A stretch of DNA of 64,000 nucleotides from JBLMZI01 sp050258755 (GTDB taxonomy: Bacteria; Bacillota; Syntrophomonadia; Syntrophomonadales; DTU052). The notes under the pieces are model-generated. The model worked only from the letters and a program-made list of their open reading frames with translations. It ran no database searches and was not told where the DNA came from. Shown here in pieces: positions 25,002 to 33,922 of this stretch (position 1 is its first letter; the number at the start of each line of letters is the position of its first letter). The stretch is taken from NCBI GenBank assembly GCA_050258755.1, contig JBLMZI010000007.1, positions 62,001 to 126,000 on the forward strand, in the 5' to 3' direction. The position numbers were made by a program, and so were the translations under genes.

Positions 25002-26771
25002 ATGGCATCGACACTGTCCAGGAATCCGCTGGAAACGATCGCAAGTCTGGCTCAAACGCAGAAGATGTCTCTGGGTTCGGAGCTGGAATACCAGGCGAAA
25101 ATCTTGAATGATCAGCCTGCCCTGATCTTTGAAGAACGCGTGCTGACCTTCAAGGCATTGAACGCGCTTGCCAACCGCTATGCGAACTATTTTGCTTCGC
25201 TGGGATTAAAAAAAGGCGATGTGGTTGCGCTTCTGATGGAAAACCGGCCTGAATTCCTGATTGCGGCCTCGGGATTGAGCAAGCTGGGGGTCGTTGTTTC
25301 TTTGATCAATAACGGCGTGCGCGGAGAGGTCCTCGCGCATGCGCTGAATGTCTGTGACGCGAAAATGCTGATCGTTGGGCATGAGCTGCTGAATGCTTTT
25401 CTGGAAATCAAGGAACAGGTGCGCTTCAAGCAGCCGGGAACGGTGTTTGTGGAAGCAGAGGGTAAAGCGCTTGATCCGCCTGAAAAAATCGTGAACCTGG
25501 AGCCGCTCCTGGAGCAGGCCTCGGATGAAAACCCGCCCACCACCGGAGAAGTCAGCAGTGACGATGTTCTAATCTACATATATACATCCGGTACGACCGG
25601 CTTTCCAAAGGCATGTGCGGTGACCCAGAAGCGCTGGTTGGTTCTGGGCAACCTGTTAACCCTTTTCGGGCAGATGAGTCCGGGAAAAGCGCAGTATATG
25701 GTTCTGCCGCTCTACCATAACAGCGGCTTTGATATGGGATATGCCAGTACGGTGGTATCGGGATGCGCGATGGTTCTGCGCAGGAAATTCTCCAGCCGCA
25801 GTTTCTGGGACGAGGTGCGCCGGTATCATGTCCAATTCTTTATTTACGTTGGCGAGCTCTGCCGGTATCTTTTCAACCAGCCGGAAAAGCCGGAAGATGC
25901 GGATAATCCGCTGCAAATTGCGGTCGGCAACGGCATGCGCGGAGAGCTGATGGAGCCGTTTAGAAAACGGTTTGGGCTCAGTACCATTTACGAAGTTTAC
26001 GGCGCAACCGAAGGCGTGGGTTCGTTCATTAATTTTGAACAAACACCCGGTATGTGCGGCAGCTTGGACATGCTTGGCAGGCGGCAGGGCGAAGTTGCCA
26101 AATATGACCTGGACGCCGGGGAACTCGTGCGGGATGAGCATGGCCGCGCCATAAAATGCGGGGTGGGAGAGACCGGCCTTCTTCTCTGTGAGATCAACCC
26201 GTTGAATGTGTTTGCGGGTTATGTCAACAATCCGCAGGCTACAGAGGAGAAGATGATACGCAATGTTTTTCAGGAGGGAGACTGCTACTTCAACAGCGGT
26301 GATTTAGTCCGTTTGGCAGAGAAAGACTACATTTCTTTTGTGGATCGCCTGGGCGATACCTACCGCTGGAAGAGCGAGAATGTATCTACCAATCAGGTAT
26401 CGGATGTGGTCAATCGGTTCGGTCAGATGGAGGACGTCAACGTATATGGGGTGCGGGTGCCAGGGGTGGAAAGGCGCTGCGGCATGGCGGCCATCAAGCT
26501 TCTGGATGGGGCGGTCATCGATTTAGCGAAACTTGGGGCGTTTGTTTGCCAAAACCTGCCGACCTACGCCCGGCCGTATTTTATCCGGCTGCGCGATACC
26601 CTTGATGCCACCAACAGCTTCAAGCAAATGAAGACCCAACTTCAGAAAGAAGGCTTTAATCCGTCCACGATCAAAGACCCGCTCTATTTTCTCGACCCGG
26701 AACAAAACACCTACATAGCAATCACGCCGGAACTGTATGCAAAGATCGTCGATCAGCGCGTGAAGTTCTAA
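25002..26771 (+). CDS. FATP-type long/very-long-chain acyl-CoA synthetase
   Basis: A 589-residue ANL-superfamily adenylating enzyme. The phosphate-binding loop is YIYTSGTTGFPKA, the A5 motif is EVYGATEG, and FNSGDLVR and DRLGDTYRWKSENVST follow. The C-terminal ATNSFKQMKTQLQKEG region resembles the SLC27/FATP branch, which activates long or very long fatty acids (or bile acids) with ATP and CoA. The ATG is behind GGGGGG; an in-frame ATG 24 bases upstream was judged weaker. The divergent TetR and dyad suggest control by acyl-CoA. Confidence 0.9.
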   Translation: MASTLSRNPLETIASLAQTQKMSLGSELEYQAKILNDQPALIFEERVLTFKALNALANRYANYFASLGLKKGDVVALLMENRPEFLIAASGLSKLGVVVSLINNGVRGEVLAHALNVCDAKMLIVGHELLNAFLEIKEQVRFKQPGTVFVEAEGKALDPPEKIVNLEPLLEQASDENPPTTGEVSSDDVLIYIYTSGTTGFPKACAVTQKRWLVLGNLLTLFGQMSPGKAQYMVLPLYHNSGFDMGYASTVVSGCAMVLRRKFSSRSFWDEVRRYHVQFFIYVGELCRYLFNQPEKPEDADNPLQIAVGNGMRGELMEPFRKRFGLSTIYEVYGATEGVGSFINFEQTPGMCGSLDMLGRRQGEVAKYDLDAGELVRDEHGRAIKCGVGETGLLLCEINPLNVFAGYVNNPQATEEKMIRNVFQEGDCYFNSGDLVRLAEKDYISFVDRLGDTYRWKSENVSTNQVSDVVNRFGQMEDVNVYGVRVPGVERRCGMAAIKLLDGAVIDLAKLGAFVCQNLPTYARPYFIRLRDTLDATNSFKQMKTQLQKEGFNPSTIKDPLYFLDPEQNTYIAITPELYAKIVDQRVKF

Positions 26772-26785
26772 CCGTTGAATTAACG

Positions 26786-26813
26786 GGCACGTCAGGATAA
26801 TGAGAGACGTGCC
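26786..26813 (+). terminator. Hairpin after the acyl-CoA ligase gene
   Basis: GGCACGTC and GACGTGCC form a perfect 8-pair stem around a 12-base loop. No T run follows, so it may stabilise the 3' end rather than terminate. Confidence 0.45.
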
Positions 26814-26860
26814 AAGTAATAATAAGCTTATCAATCGACTTCGATAAGGATGCGCCCTCA

Positions 26861-27475
26861 ATGATCACAGTGAATCTAGGCTGGAACATCGAAACCTATT
26901 TATCGGTTTCTTCAGCGATTATTTCGACAATCGGCATTATCCTTTTTCTAAAGCGGGATTGGAAGAGATATGGATTACTTTTACTGCTCAGCGCCATCGT
27001 TGGAGTTATACTATGTTACATTTTCCTGGGATTGAAGCTGTACTCATTTCCTTATCGAATCTTTCCTGAGATCTCCAAAATACCATTCACAGCGATTCTT
27101 ACGGTTTTTCCGTTATACGTTCTTTTGGGAGTTCAGTATAGCCCTAAATCATGGGCCTGGAAGATTCCTTTCTACTGGGCCGTTGTTCATCTTGGCGTGC
27201 TTACGGAGGGATGGATTGAAAGCCACACGCAGATACTGAAATATAATGAAGTTTGGGATCTGTGGGATTCATACACGTGGTGGTGGCTATACTTGCTGGT
27301 TTTTGAATGGGTCGGCGGCTTGATCATCCCCCAAGGGCTTAGAAAACCACTTGATCAGGAACTAATCCGCTTCGGGCAACTCGGGTGGTTTATCCTGCAT
27401 TTTATTTTGATCAGCACGATATTTATTGCCGGGGTGTATGCGGGACAGACGCTATTGACAATGCCGGGTCGGTAA
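26861..27475 (+). CDS. CBO0543-type polytopic membrane protein
   Basis: The 204-residue protein has about six transmembrane helices. The conserved HLGVLTEGWIE segment, with Glu in a membrane helix, and the WDLWDSYTWWW stretch are typical of the CBO0543 family of spore-forming Bacillota. Its function is unknown. Base composition is more AT-rich than the neighbouring ligase gene. It stands alone, with no clear operon partner. Confidence 0.7.
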   Translation: MITVNLGWNIETYLSVSSAIISTIGIILFLKRDWKRYGLLLLLSAIVGVILCYIFLGLKLYSFPYRIFPEISKIPFTAILTVFPLYVLLGVQYSPKSWAWKIPFYWAVVHLGVLTEGWIESHTQILKYNEVWDLWDSYTWWWLYLLVFEWVGGLIIPQGLRKPLDQELIRFGQLGWFILHFILISTIFIAGVYAGQTLLTMPGR

Positions 27476-27613
27476 TTGTTGTCGGCGGCCATTACGCCGG
27501 CATACCCATAATCTGGTGGATTGGGTGCAAATCGACCTTTCCCAAGGACCATCCGGTACATTAGAATAATACTAGTACCAACAAAAACACAATGAATAAG
27601 TGGAGGTAATACG

Positions 27614-27730
27614 ATGGCTGATAAAAATATTAAGAATAAGGAAGAGAAGAAAAAGAAGGCTGAAAAAGCGGTTAAAGTCCCAACGACGACGTCAATAGCA
27701 CCAGCGAAAAAGCCGAAAAAAACATATTAA
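27614..27730 (+). CDS. Lys-rich 38-residue protein
   Basis: A small ORF follows a good GGAGGT ribosome site. It encodes MADKNIKNKEEKKKKAEKAV and a Thr/Pro/Lys tail ending KKPKKTY. The product is highly basic, probably unstructured, and has no signal peptide. Similar tiny Lys-rich proteins occur in many Bacillota without known function. A terminator lies about 110 bases downstream. Confidence 0.6.
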   Translation: MADKNIKNKEEKKKKAEKAVKVPTTTSIAPAKKPKKTY

Positions 27731-27838
27731 TGGCGAAGGTACGGCTTTTGCCTGCCTTTTGCCCGAGTAGTGCCTACACCCGCTCGCATCGCTAGTGGCG
27801 TAGGGACAGCAATTTTAGGATTACCCGAGCACATTCTG

Positions 27839-27876
27839 AACGCACACGAGACGGTTCCCGTGTGCGTTTCGTTTTT
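27839..27876 (+). terminator. Hairpin terminator containing a GACGGTTCCCGTG repeat
   Basis: AACGCACACG and CGTGTGCGTT pair perfectly around AGACGGTTCC and are followed by TTTCGTTTTT. It ends the Lys-rich gene. The loop and right arm repeat a sequence found again at 46636-46658 and, truncated, at 40133-40144. Confidence 0.8.
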
Positions 27877-27902
27877 CCGTTAAAGCGTTCCAAGCGACAA
27901 AC

Positions 27903-28325
27903 TTATAGACTGCAAGTGACCTGCCTAAAGACTGAAACCGCACCATCTTCGAGAAAACCAGATGCTTGCAGGGTTACCCTTCCGGGCCGCAGGATCGTAA
28001 GGGTGGCAGTGCGCCTGCCTGTAGAACTGCGTCGGGCGACCAAAACAATGGTAGCGCCAGTAGTAGTAAAATGGCTGGTAAGGTTAACGACCGTTGCGTT
28101 TCGGAAAACAATGCGAACGTATCTGATGGTACCGGCCCCCCTTGTTGCCGTTATACTGGTTGGTCTGCTCGAACGAAATACATAATCAAATTCTCTTCCG
28201 CTAATCAATGCTTCGAATTCGCCAACGATTGAACCGGATGGCCCGGTACTGAGGCAGCTTGCCACCGCCCGAAATTCAGTTTCATTGATACCTTCGATTT
28301 CGCCGCTGACAACTACATCGGACAA
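27903..28325 (-). CDS. Thr/Arg/Ser-rich beta protein of 140 residues, function unknown
   Basis: The ORF follows AAAGGAGGTG on the minus strand, with TTG as the best-spaced start. The product is short and has no signal peptide or transmembrane helix. It alternates polar and hydrophobic residues as in a beta structure (SVIVGEFEALISG, TIRYVRIVFRNATVVNLT, TGATIVLVARRSS). No family was recognised. It is divergent from the first yyaL fragment region. The ORF is clean and well preceded, so it is probably real. Confidence 0.55.
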   Translation of the reverse strand: MSDVVVSGEIEGINETEFRAVASCLSTGPSGSIVGEFEALISGREFDYVFRSSRPTSITATRGAGTIRYVRIVFRNATVVNLTSHFTTTGATIVLVARRSSTGRRTATLTILRPGRVTLQASGFLEDGAVSVFRQVTCSL

Positions 28326-28497
28326 TAGAATCACCTCCTTTTGATGGGTGACCTCATTTTACCAATATATGGGGATTGCGCCGGGGGGTTACAAGGAACA
28401 GAAAATGGGTAATCAACTCAGCGAAGCAGAACAGGGGACATTGAAGTAACGATAGTCTCGGTGCAGTAGTTGAAAGAAAAATGGGAGCTGACGCCCG

Positions 28498-28695
28498 ATG
28501 GCTGAGCATAAGCAGACCAACCGGCTGGTCCACGAGAAATCGCCGTATCTTCTTCAACACGCGCATAATCCTATTGACTGGTATCCGCGGGGAGATGCCG
28601 CTTTCACAAAGGCCAAACTTGAAGAAAAGCCGATATTTCTAAGTATCGGCTACCATGCTTGTCATTGGTGTCATGTAAATAAAGGACACCATTAG
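28498..28695 (+). pseudogene. yyaL 5' fragment 1 (thioredoxin-domain gene truncated after the CHWCH motif)
   Basis: This matches the first ~60 codons of the intact yyaL gene at 46752: NRLVHEKSPYLLQHAHNP, KPIFLSIGY and CHWCHV. It then diverges abruptly into AATAAAGGACACC and stops at 65 codons. Its own start codon and part of the leader (GGGAGCTGACGCCCG) are kept, and the frame is still open. By hand count it is about 72% identical to the intact gene over 179 bases, the lowest of the three fragments. Confidence 0.85.
28668..28691. repeat. Hairpin at the fragment 1 breakpoint (GGTGTC/GACACC)
   Basis: GGTGTCATGTAAATAAAG followed by GACACC gives 6-base inverted arms across the exact point where yyaL similarity ends. 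Degenerate versions (ATGTCAATTAAAGACACT and ATGTCAATAAATGACCCC) occupy the same place in fragments 2 and 3. Confidence 0.6.
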
Positions 28696-28765
28696 GAATC
28701 CCGAAAACAGGGAAAGCAAACGATGCCCTTCTAGCTTGTCGTGCAGATGAGGATTACGCGATGAC

Positions 28766-29806
28766 CTATGGTTTACTGATGGGATGCCTGTAGGCTTGAT
28801 TCCCGAGCAGAATCGCGGCGGCGATCGTGCCGTAGGCAACGAAACTGCGGAAGTATTCACCGAGGGCTGCGTTGCCAAACAGATTCTGACCGGCCTGCGG
28901 TGACACAATGAAGAGGGCGTGGAAGGCAAAGACACCCAGAATTACATTTCGGACTGAAGCTCGTCGAACGGTTGCCCCACCCGCCAATAATGAGGCGGCC
29001 GCAAAGATTTCATGATTGCGGTGAGCCGTATACACGTTCAGCATTCCAATGTTCTCAAGAAAGATCAATTGCCCAAGACAGGCGATCACGGTCGAAAGCG
29101 TCATCGCAATGATTCGCGTCCGATCCACGTCGATTCCCAGCAGTGCAGCCCGATAACGGTTTAATCCAACCGCCCGGATTCGCTGGCCCAGTGGGGTTTC
29201 CATTACATAAGCAACGGCTGCGCAGGCGCAAATCACCAGGACAACCATCAGCACCGGCAGCGTGATATCGCCAATCTTCATTTGAAGCAGCCCGTCAAGA
29301 ATGTTCCGGTATCCATCCAGATCGACCATGTTTCGGATTCCGGTTCCCCGCGACAGCAGGATTTCCTTGTTCAGCGCGGGGATAAAGCGGCCATAGCCCG
29401 CCAGGAAAAAGAATTGATAAATCCCGTTTGCCAGCAGTCCGATCACGATGGTCGCAATCATTTCCCGACCTTTCACCCGGTTTAGGAGGTGGCCCAACAA
29501 GATGCCGAAAAATATAGAAAAAACGAGGCCGACAACAAGTGCCAGGCTCCATCCCGCCATGCCGTTCACCCTGAGGATAATTGCTGCGAGAATACCGATC
29601 TGAGCAGCCATCGCGCCGATGGTCACAGCAAAATTGAGCCCCATGCCGGCTGCGACCGGAATCACCAGGGCCAGCACCAGGAGGCTGTCTCGGATGAATC
29701 GAGTCAAGAGCTCATCGGCAACAAATGAAGGGCTCATCTCCGAAAAGTAAAGCGCTGGCGCCGCGAGCAGCAGAAAGAGCAACGGAACGAGATCAGACCG
29801 CTTCAT
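28766..29806 (-). CDS. ABC transporter permease (BPD_transp_2 type), subunit 2
   Basis: The 346-residue protein has about nine hydrophobic helices and the GxxAAxLxGGAxxRRASVRN segment typical of ribose/branched-chain type permeases. It is the last gene of a four-gene importer unit (binding protein, ATPase, two permeases). The ATG behind AAAGGAGA overlaps the end of the preceding permease by 14 bases. The substrate is unknown. Confidence 0.88.
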   Translation of the reverse strand: MKRSDLVPLLFLLLAAPALYFSEMSPSFVADELLTRFIRDSLLVLALVIPVAAGMGLNFAVTIGAMAAQIGILAAIILRVNGMAGWSLALVVGLVFSIFFGILLGHLLNRVKGREMIATIVIGLLANGIYQFFFLAGYGRFIPALNKEILLSRGTGIRNMVDLDGYRNILDGLLQMKIGDITLPVLMVVLVICACAAVAYVMETPLGQRIRAVGLNRYRAALLGIDVDRTRIIAMTLSTVIACLGQLIFLENIGMLNVYTAHRNHEIFAAASLLAGGATVRRASVRNVILGVFAFHALFIVSPQAGQNLFGNAALGEYFRSFVAYGTIAAAILLGNQAYRHPISKP

Positions 29807-30827
29807 ACCGTTCTCCTTTCCCGGTTTCCAACAGGGCATAGAGAATCACGCCGTTGGTCACAATCGTTCGGATGATTTCGGAAAGGTCCGGCATTACTAA
29901 TTGATTGGCAAGCGGTCCGGATAAAACGTACACGGTCTGAAACAGCAGGGTTCCCATAAACACCTGGGCTACGCTGGTCCGGCTGCTCCCGCTGCCGCCC
30001 AGCAGAATGGATGAAGCTGCCGGGAAAGCGGTCATCAGAGGAGCCTCATACAGTTCGACAAAGCCATAGCTCTGTGCATAAATACAGATCCCCAGCGCTG
30101 CGGTTACCGTGGACAGAATGACAGCCAGACGGCGGTAACGCTCGGTTTGTATCCCCGACAAGCCGGCGAAAAGCTCATTCTCGCCCAGGGCGCTGATGGC
30201 CTGTCCGATTTCAGTACGGAAAAACCACACCATGAGCAGAACAGGAACAGCCATAATGAGCAACCCTCCCACCGGGAAGGAGACTCCACCGGCATGGATA
30301 GCTCCAAATTCACTCAGCACGCCGCCGAACGAGGTTTTCAGTCCAATCGTCGGGCGAAGTCCAAGTCCGCCGATTGGCCAAACCAGTCCTGCGTTATGAA
30401 AGGGCGCTGCCGCCCAGAAGAAGCTCATCAGAAATACAGCCGAAAAGCCCAGAAACAGACCGGCGATCTCCTCCTGACCGCGTACCCGCCGCAGCAAGTG
30501 CCCGTACAGTAAGCCAAACGGAATTGCCGTAAGAATTGCGAAGAGACATGAGGTAAGGAATGCGGCCCAGCCGGTCAAGTCAAATTCAAGGGCCAGGCAC
30601 ATCCCGAAAAGTCCAGCCAGGATTCCAATCGGCAGGCCGTAATTGACACCCATTCCGGCCCGAAGCATCGGCAGCAAGGCCAGGACCAGCACAATGTTCA
30701 TGAAGAAGCGCATCATCGAGCTGGCGATCAAGCTGGGAAGCGGCAGGCCGGACCCTGCCGCCATGAGCAGCATAATCGCCAGGAAGAACGTGATCAATCG
30801 CTGTGAGTGGTTGGTGATTCGCTTCAA
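29793..30827 (-). CDS. ABC transporter permease (BPD_transp_2 type), subunit 1
   Basis: A 344-residue polytopic permease of the same family as its downstream neighbour. The SILLGGSGSSRTSVAQV loop corresponds to the ATPase-coupling region. The TTG start at LKRITNHSQR lies behind AGGAGG; the longer ORF upstream has no ribosome site. The two different permeases probably form a heterodimeric channel with the ATPase encoded just upstream. Confidence 0.88.
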   Translation of the reverse strand: MKRITNHSQRLITFFLAIMLLMAAGSGLPLPSLIASSMMRFFMNIVLVLALLPMLRAGMGVNYGLPIGILAGLFGMCLALEFDLTGWAAFLTSCLFAILTAIPFGLLYGHLLRRVRGQEEIAGLFLGFSAVFLMSFFWAAAPFHNAGLVWPIGGLGLRPTIGLKTSFGGVLSEFGAIHAGGVSFPVGGLLIMAVPVLLMVWFFRTEIGQAISALGENELFAGLSGIQTERYRRLAVILSTVTAALGICIYAQSYGFVELYEAPLMTAFPAASSILLGGSGSSRTSVAQVFMGTLLFQTVYVLSGPLANQLVMPDLSEIIRTIVTNGVILYALLETGKGERYEAV

Positions 30828-30840
30828 TTCGGGCCTCCTG

Positions 30841-32394
30841 TCAAACCATAGCTGCGGCAAACGAGGCCTCCGGCGCATCGGCCTGAAGCAGACAGCGGAT
30901 CCTCCCGTCGTGCATAACGGCGATCCGGTCGCAGACTTGCCTGAGTTCGTTTAACTCCCCGGAAACGATCAAAATTGTGGTGCCCTGGCTGCGGTTCAGT
31001 TCGACCAGATTCTGTAATACAACCTGTTTCGCTCCGATATCGATGCCCCGGGTTGGTTCGGATACGACCAGGCAGAGAGGACGAATCAGGGCTGCCCGTG
31101 CTACGCCAATTTTTTGTTGATTCCCGCCGCTCAAAGCCGAAATAGGCTGCCAGGGATTTTGACAGCGCACATCATATCGGGTGCAGTATTCCTCGGTTAT
31201 CTTGCCGATCCGGGACCAATCCGGCAGGCTCAGCCCACCCAGCCTGGGGCATCGAAGATATCGCCGAAAATGATGTAAAGCAGGGAATACCATATTTTCA
31301 GCAATGCTGCGCTGGGCCAGCATCCCGGCCGAACGCCGCTCATCGGGTAAATAGTAAAGGCCTGACCGGAGCCAGGTTTCGGGTTTAAGCGGTGTGACGA
31401 TTTTGGATTGAAACCGAATTTGCCCGGAAGCTTCGGCCAGCCCCATCATTCCGGGGCCGACAGCAAGCCTCCCGTGTCCGGCAAGCCCGGTAATCCCCAT
31501 GATTTCACCACAGCGCACGCTCAGGGTAAGATCATGCACAATGTCTCCGGGCATGTTGACGGTAAACCGGTCAAATTCGAGCACGGGATCATCCGGCAAC
31601 ACCCGGGCGGCCGCATCGGTTGGAACCAGTTCCCGTCCCAGCATCGCGTGCAGCAACTGTTCCGAATGAAATGCCGGGTTACTGCGTTCACATGCCAGGG
31701 TTACTGAACCATCCCGAAGAACGGTAACCCGATCGCAGGTGTTGATCACTTCTTCCAGCCGGTGGGTTACCAGCAGCACCGCGACACCCCGGCGCGCCAG
31801 CCCGCGGATCAATGACAGAATCCGTTCTGCTTCGTCCGGTGTTACCGCGGCGGTCGGTTCGTCAAGGATTAACAAGCGCAGATCTGGCCGGCTAATTTCT
31901 CGGCCGAGTTCTACATACTGTTTCAACGCAACCGACAAGCTGCCGGTCATGGCGTCCGGATCTGCTCGAACGCCCATTTCTTCAAGCAGACGAGTCGCCG
32001 CAGCGAGGTTTCGACGATGACTGATTCTGGATAAAGAATGTCCGGTTATGCTTTCGATCCAAGGGTTACACTGTTCGCGCCCGAAAAAAAGATTTTCCGC
32101 CCCTGTGAACTCGTGGAAAAGCGCGAATTCCTGGTGAACCATTCCAATACCCAAAGATCGTGCTTCATAAGGTGTGCGGATCTTTACCGGGCTGCCGTCC
32201 AGTTCCATTCTTCCGGTCCATCCGCCAGTCGTGCGGATCACCGGATTGCCTGAAATGATATTGAGCAAGGTGGTCTTCCCTGAGCCGTTTTCACCAATCA
32301 GCCCATGAACCTCGCCCGCGCGAATCCCTATGCTGACCTGATTCAGCGCAAGCTGCGCGCCATACCGTTTTGAGATTCCGCCAAGTACGAGCAT
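30841..32394 (-). CDS. Duplicated-domain ABC importer ATPase (RbsA/MglA-like)
   Basis: A 517-residue protein with two nucleotide-binding domains. The N-terminal half has GENGSGKTT and LLILDEPTAAVTP, but its signature motif is degenerate (GSLSVALKQYVE). The C-terminal half has the normal ISALSGGNQQKIGVARAAL signature but lacks a proper Walker A, as is usual in RbsA-type ATPases. One composite catalytic site is therefore expected. It supplies the energy for the two adjacent permeases. Confidence 0.92.
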   Translation of the reverse strand: MLVLGGISKRYGAQLALNQVSIGIRAGEVHGLIGENGSGKTTLLNIISGNPVIRTTGGWTGRMELDGSPVKIRTPYEARSLGIGMVHQEFALFHEFTGAENLFFGREQCNPWIESITGHSLSRISHRRNLAAATRLLEEMGVRADPDAMTGSLSVALKQYVELGREISRPDLRLLILDEPTAAVTPDEAERILSLIRGLARRGVAVLLVTHRLEEVINTCDRVTVLRDGSVTLACERSNPAFHSEQLLHAMLGRELVPTDAAARVLPDDPVLEFDRFTVNMPGDIVHDLTLSVRCGEIMGITGLAGHGRLAVGPGMMGLAEASGQIRFQSKIVTPLKPETWLRSGLYYLPDERRSAGMLAQRSIAENMVFPALHHFRRYLRCPRLGGLSLPDWSRIGKITEEYCTRYDVRCQNPWQPISALSGGNQQKIGVARAALIRPLCLVVSEPTRGIDIGAKQVVLQNLVELNRSQGTTILIVSGELNELRQVCDRIAVMHDGRIRCLLQADAPEASFAAAMV

Positions 32395-32428
32395 ATTTTC
32401 ACCTTTTGGGGTTTTGATCCGGACAACA

Positions 32429-32463
32429 AGAGATTCAGGCTGGTAGTCCCGGCCTGAATCTCT
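32429..32463 (-). terminator. Hairpin between the binding-protein and ATPase genes
   Basis: AGAGATTCAGGC and GCCTGAATCTCT form a perfect 12-pair stem. On the minus strand the T run is poor, so it probably causes partial termination or protects the upstream binding-protein message, giving more binding protein than transporter. Confidence 0.6.
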
Positions 32464-32497
32464 CTCTTATTGTAGTCGTTTCTTTACAGGAGTACAT

Positions 32498-33637
32498 CTA
32501 ATAGATGATCGAATCCTCAAGAATCAGATAGTAATTGTTCAGTTCCTGCTTCATTTTGTTAAAAGTAACGGGGACGCCGGCTACATCCTTTGCGATGCGG
32601 CTCAGGTCGTCCTGCTTGATGTTTTTCCGATCGATTTTCCCGTCAATGATTCCCTTTGCGATTTCTACCGAGAATTCGGGGAGGAAAACACCGCACGGAA
32701 CCGGCCAGGTAGAAAGCCGCCCGGTCATTTCCTGTTTTGCGGCCTCATCCTTGATCATCGCATTGATTTTATCAAAGTTGCCAGCATCTTCCGGCTTGAC
32801 TTTCAGGTTCATCGCGGCCGGATAGCCCTGTGTCGGGGTCGGGCAGCACTGTTCGGCGAAAATGAACTTCAGTTCAAGCGCCTTGGCAATAATCACATCC
32901 TGCATCGGGCAGTTGGTACCGAAGATGGCCGTGTCTTTCCCGTATTTCGCGATCTGGCGGGGGATATCCTCATTCAGAAACTGGAGCATGGCCGCCGGGC
33001 CGTTGCCGGTCTGGGGGTCGGGCGTCGTTACATCGACGAATTTCATGCCGAGCGCTTCACAGGTCTGCTTCATCATATCGTGGCGTTTCACGATCACTTC
33101 TTTGGCCATATGGGTTGGGAAGGAATAATGAATGAAGGTCTTGGCGCCCATCTTATGCGCTTTGGTGGGAATGGTTCGGCCGCGTTCCACCCAATCCGTA
33201 TCCAGGCAAAGATCAATATATTTGGACATCATATCCGGGTCGTCCCAAATCGGTGCGGTGATTACAACCATGTCTGGGCGCTTTTCCTTGGTCTTCTGAA
33301 TAGCCGGGAGAATCCCCGAATATCCAGCACAGATTACAATTCCTTTGACCTGTTCATTATCAGCCAGACTGGTAATCTGCGAGATTGCGGTTTCCTGTTC
33401 CGCGGCGAAATTGTCGGGCAGCGTGATATGTTTGATCATACCGGGGTACTTTTTCGCGGCCCGTTCCGCACCCCGGTATTCATCCTCACTGGCCGACAGG
33501 GTTGGTGTTACGACGCCGATTATGTAGCTCTTTGCAGCATCCGTGGTCGCTGCCGGTTTTGTCGCATTCGATCCGCATCCGGTAAGAGCAAGTGCCAATA
33601 CGGCGATCAGCAGCATGGAAATCAATTTGTTCTTCAA
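32498..33637 (-). CDS. DUF3798-type substrate-binding lipoprotein of the ABC importer
   Basis: A 379-residue lipoprotein. The leader ends in LALTGCGS with the lipidated Cys at residue 21, followed by a periplasmic-binding-protein fold of the DUF3798 group (YIIGVVTPTLSASEDEYRGAE, AGYSGILPAIQKTKEKRPDMVVITAPIW). The TTG start behind AGGAGGG was chosen; an upstream ATG would add a leader before the signal peptide. The ligand is unknown. Its position opposite a dehydratase remnant and near the beta-keto acid operon suggests a carboxylic acid or amino-acid derivative, but this is only inferred from context. Confidence 0.8.
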   Translation of the reverse strand: MKNKLISMLLIAVLALALTGCGSNATKPAATTDAAKSYIIGVVTPTLSASEDEYRGAERAAKKYPGMIKHITLPDNFAAEQETAISQITSLADNEQVKGIVICAGYSGILPAIQKTKEKRPDMVVITAPIWDDPDMMSKYIDLCLDTDWVERGRTIPTKAHKMGAKTFIHYSFPTHMAKEVIVKRHDMMKQTCEALGMKFVDVTTPDPQTGNGPAAMLQFLNEDIPRQIAKYGKDTAIFGTNCPMQDVIIAKALELKFIFAEQCCPTPTQGYPAAMNLKVKPEDAGNFDKINAMIKDEAAKQEMTGRLSTWPVPCGVFLPEFSVEIAKGIIDGKIDRKNIKQDDLSRIAKDVAGVPVTFNKMKQELNNYYLILEDSIIY

Positions 33638-33755
33638 ATGGATACCCTCCTGTTTTATAGACTTCGATGGATTTCCGTTCAAGAGCCATAGACAAAACCA
33701 AACGAGTGGCGGTTAACGTTTTATCACCTGCCTCCTGGTCCGTAAATTGGCCAAT

Positions 33756-33798
33756 TATAATTAAAAATTATAGTTATCATAACAATAAACAATGTTAT
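33756..33798. promoter_or_regulatory. AT-rich palindromic region upstream of the ABC importer
   Basis: TATAATT-AAA-AATTATA (33756-33772) is a perfect 7-base inverted repeat. ATAACA...TGTTAT (33779-33798) is a second one. Several minus-strand TATAAT-like hexamers occur here. This is the only promoter-like stretch in the 285 bases between the binding-protein gene and the dehydratase remnant. No better-defined promoter was found. Confidence 0.4.
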
Positions 33799-33922
33799 TA
33801 TAGTGTGGTATTCGCTTCCAGTCAACGAATTCGGCATTTATTACCAGGCGAGCCGAACACAATAACGCGCCGAAACATTCGTTAGGGGAAACGGAAATCC
33901 AACGGGAGTTGTGATTTGCAAA

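Noticed and set aside
28436..28690. GGGGACA ... GGACACC as inverted ends of a mobile element enclosing yyaL fragment 1
   Set aside because: The two ends are not inverted copies of each other and fragments 2 and 3 lack the left motif, so a defined element cannot be claimed.
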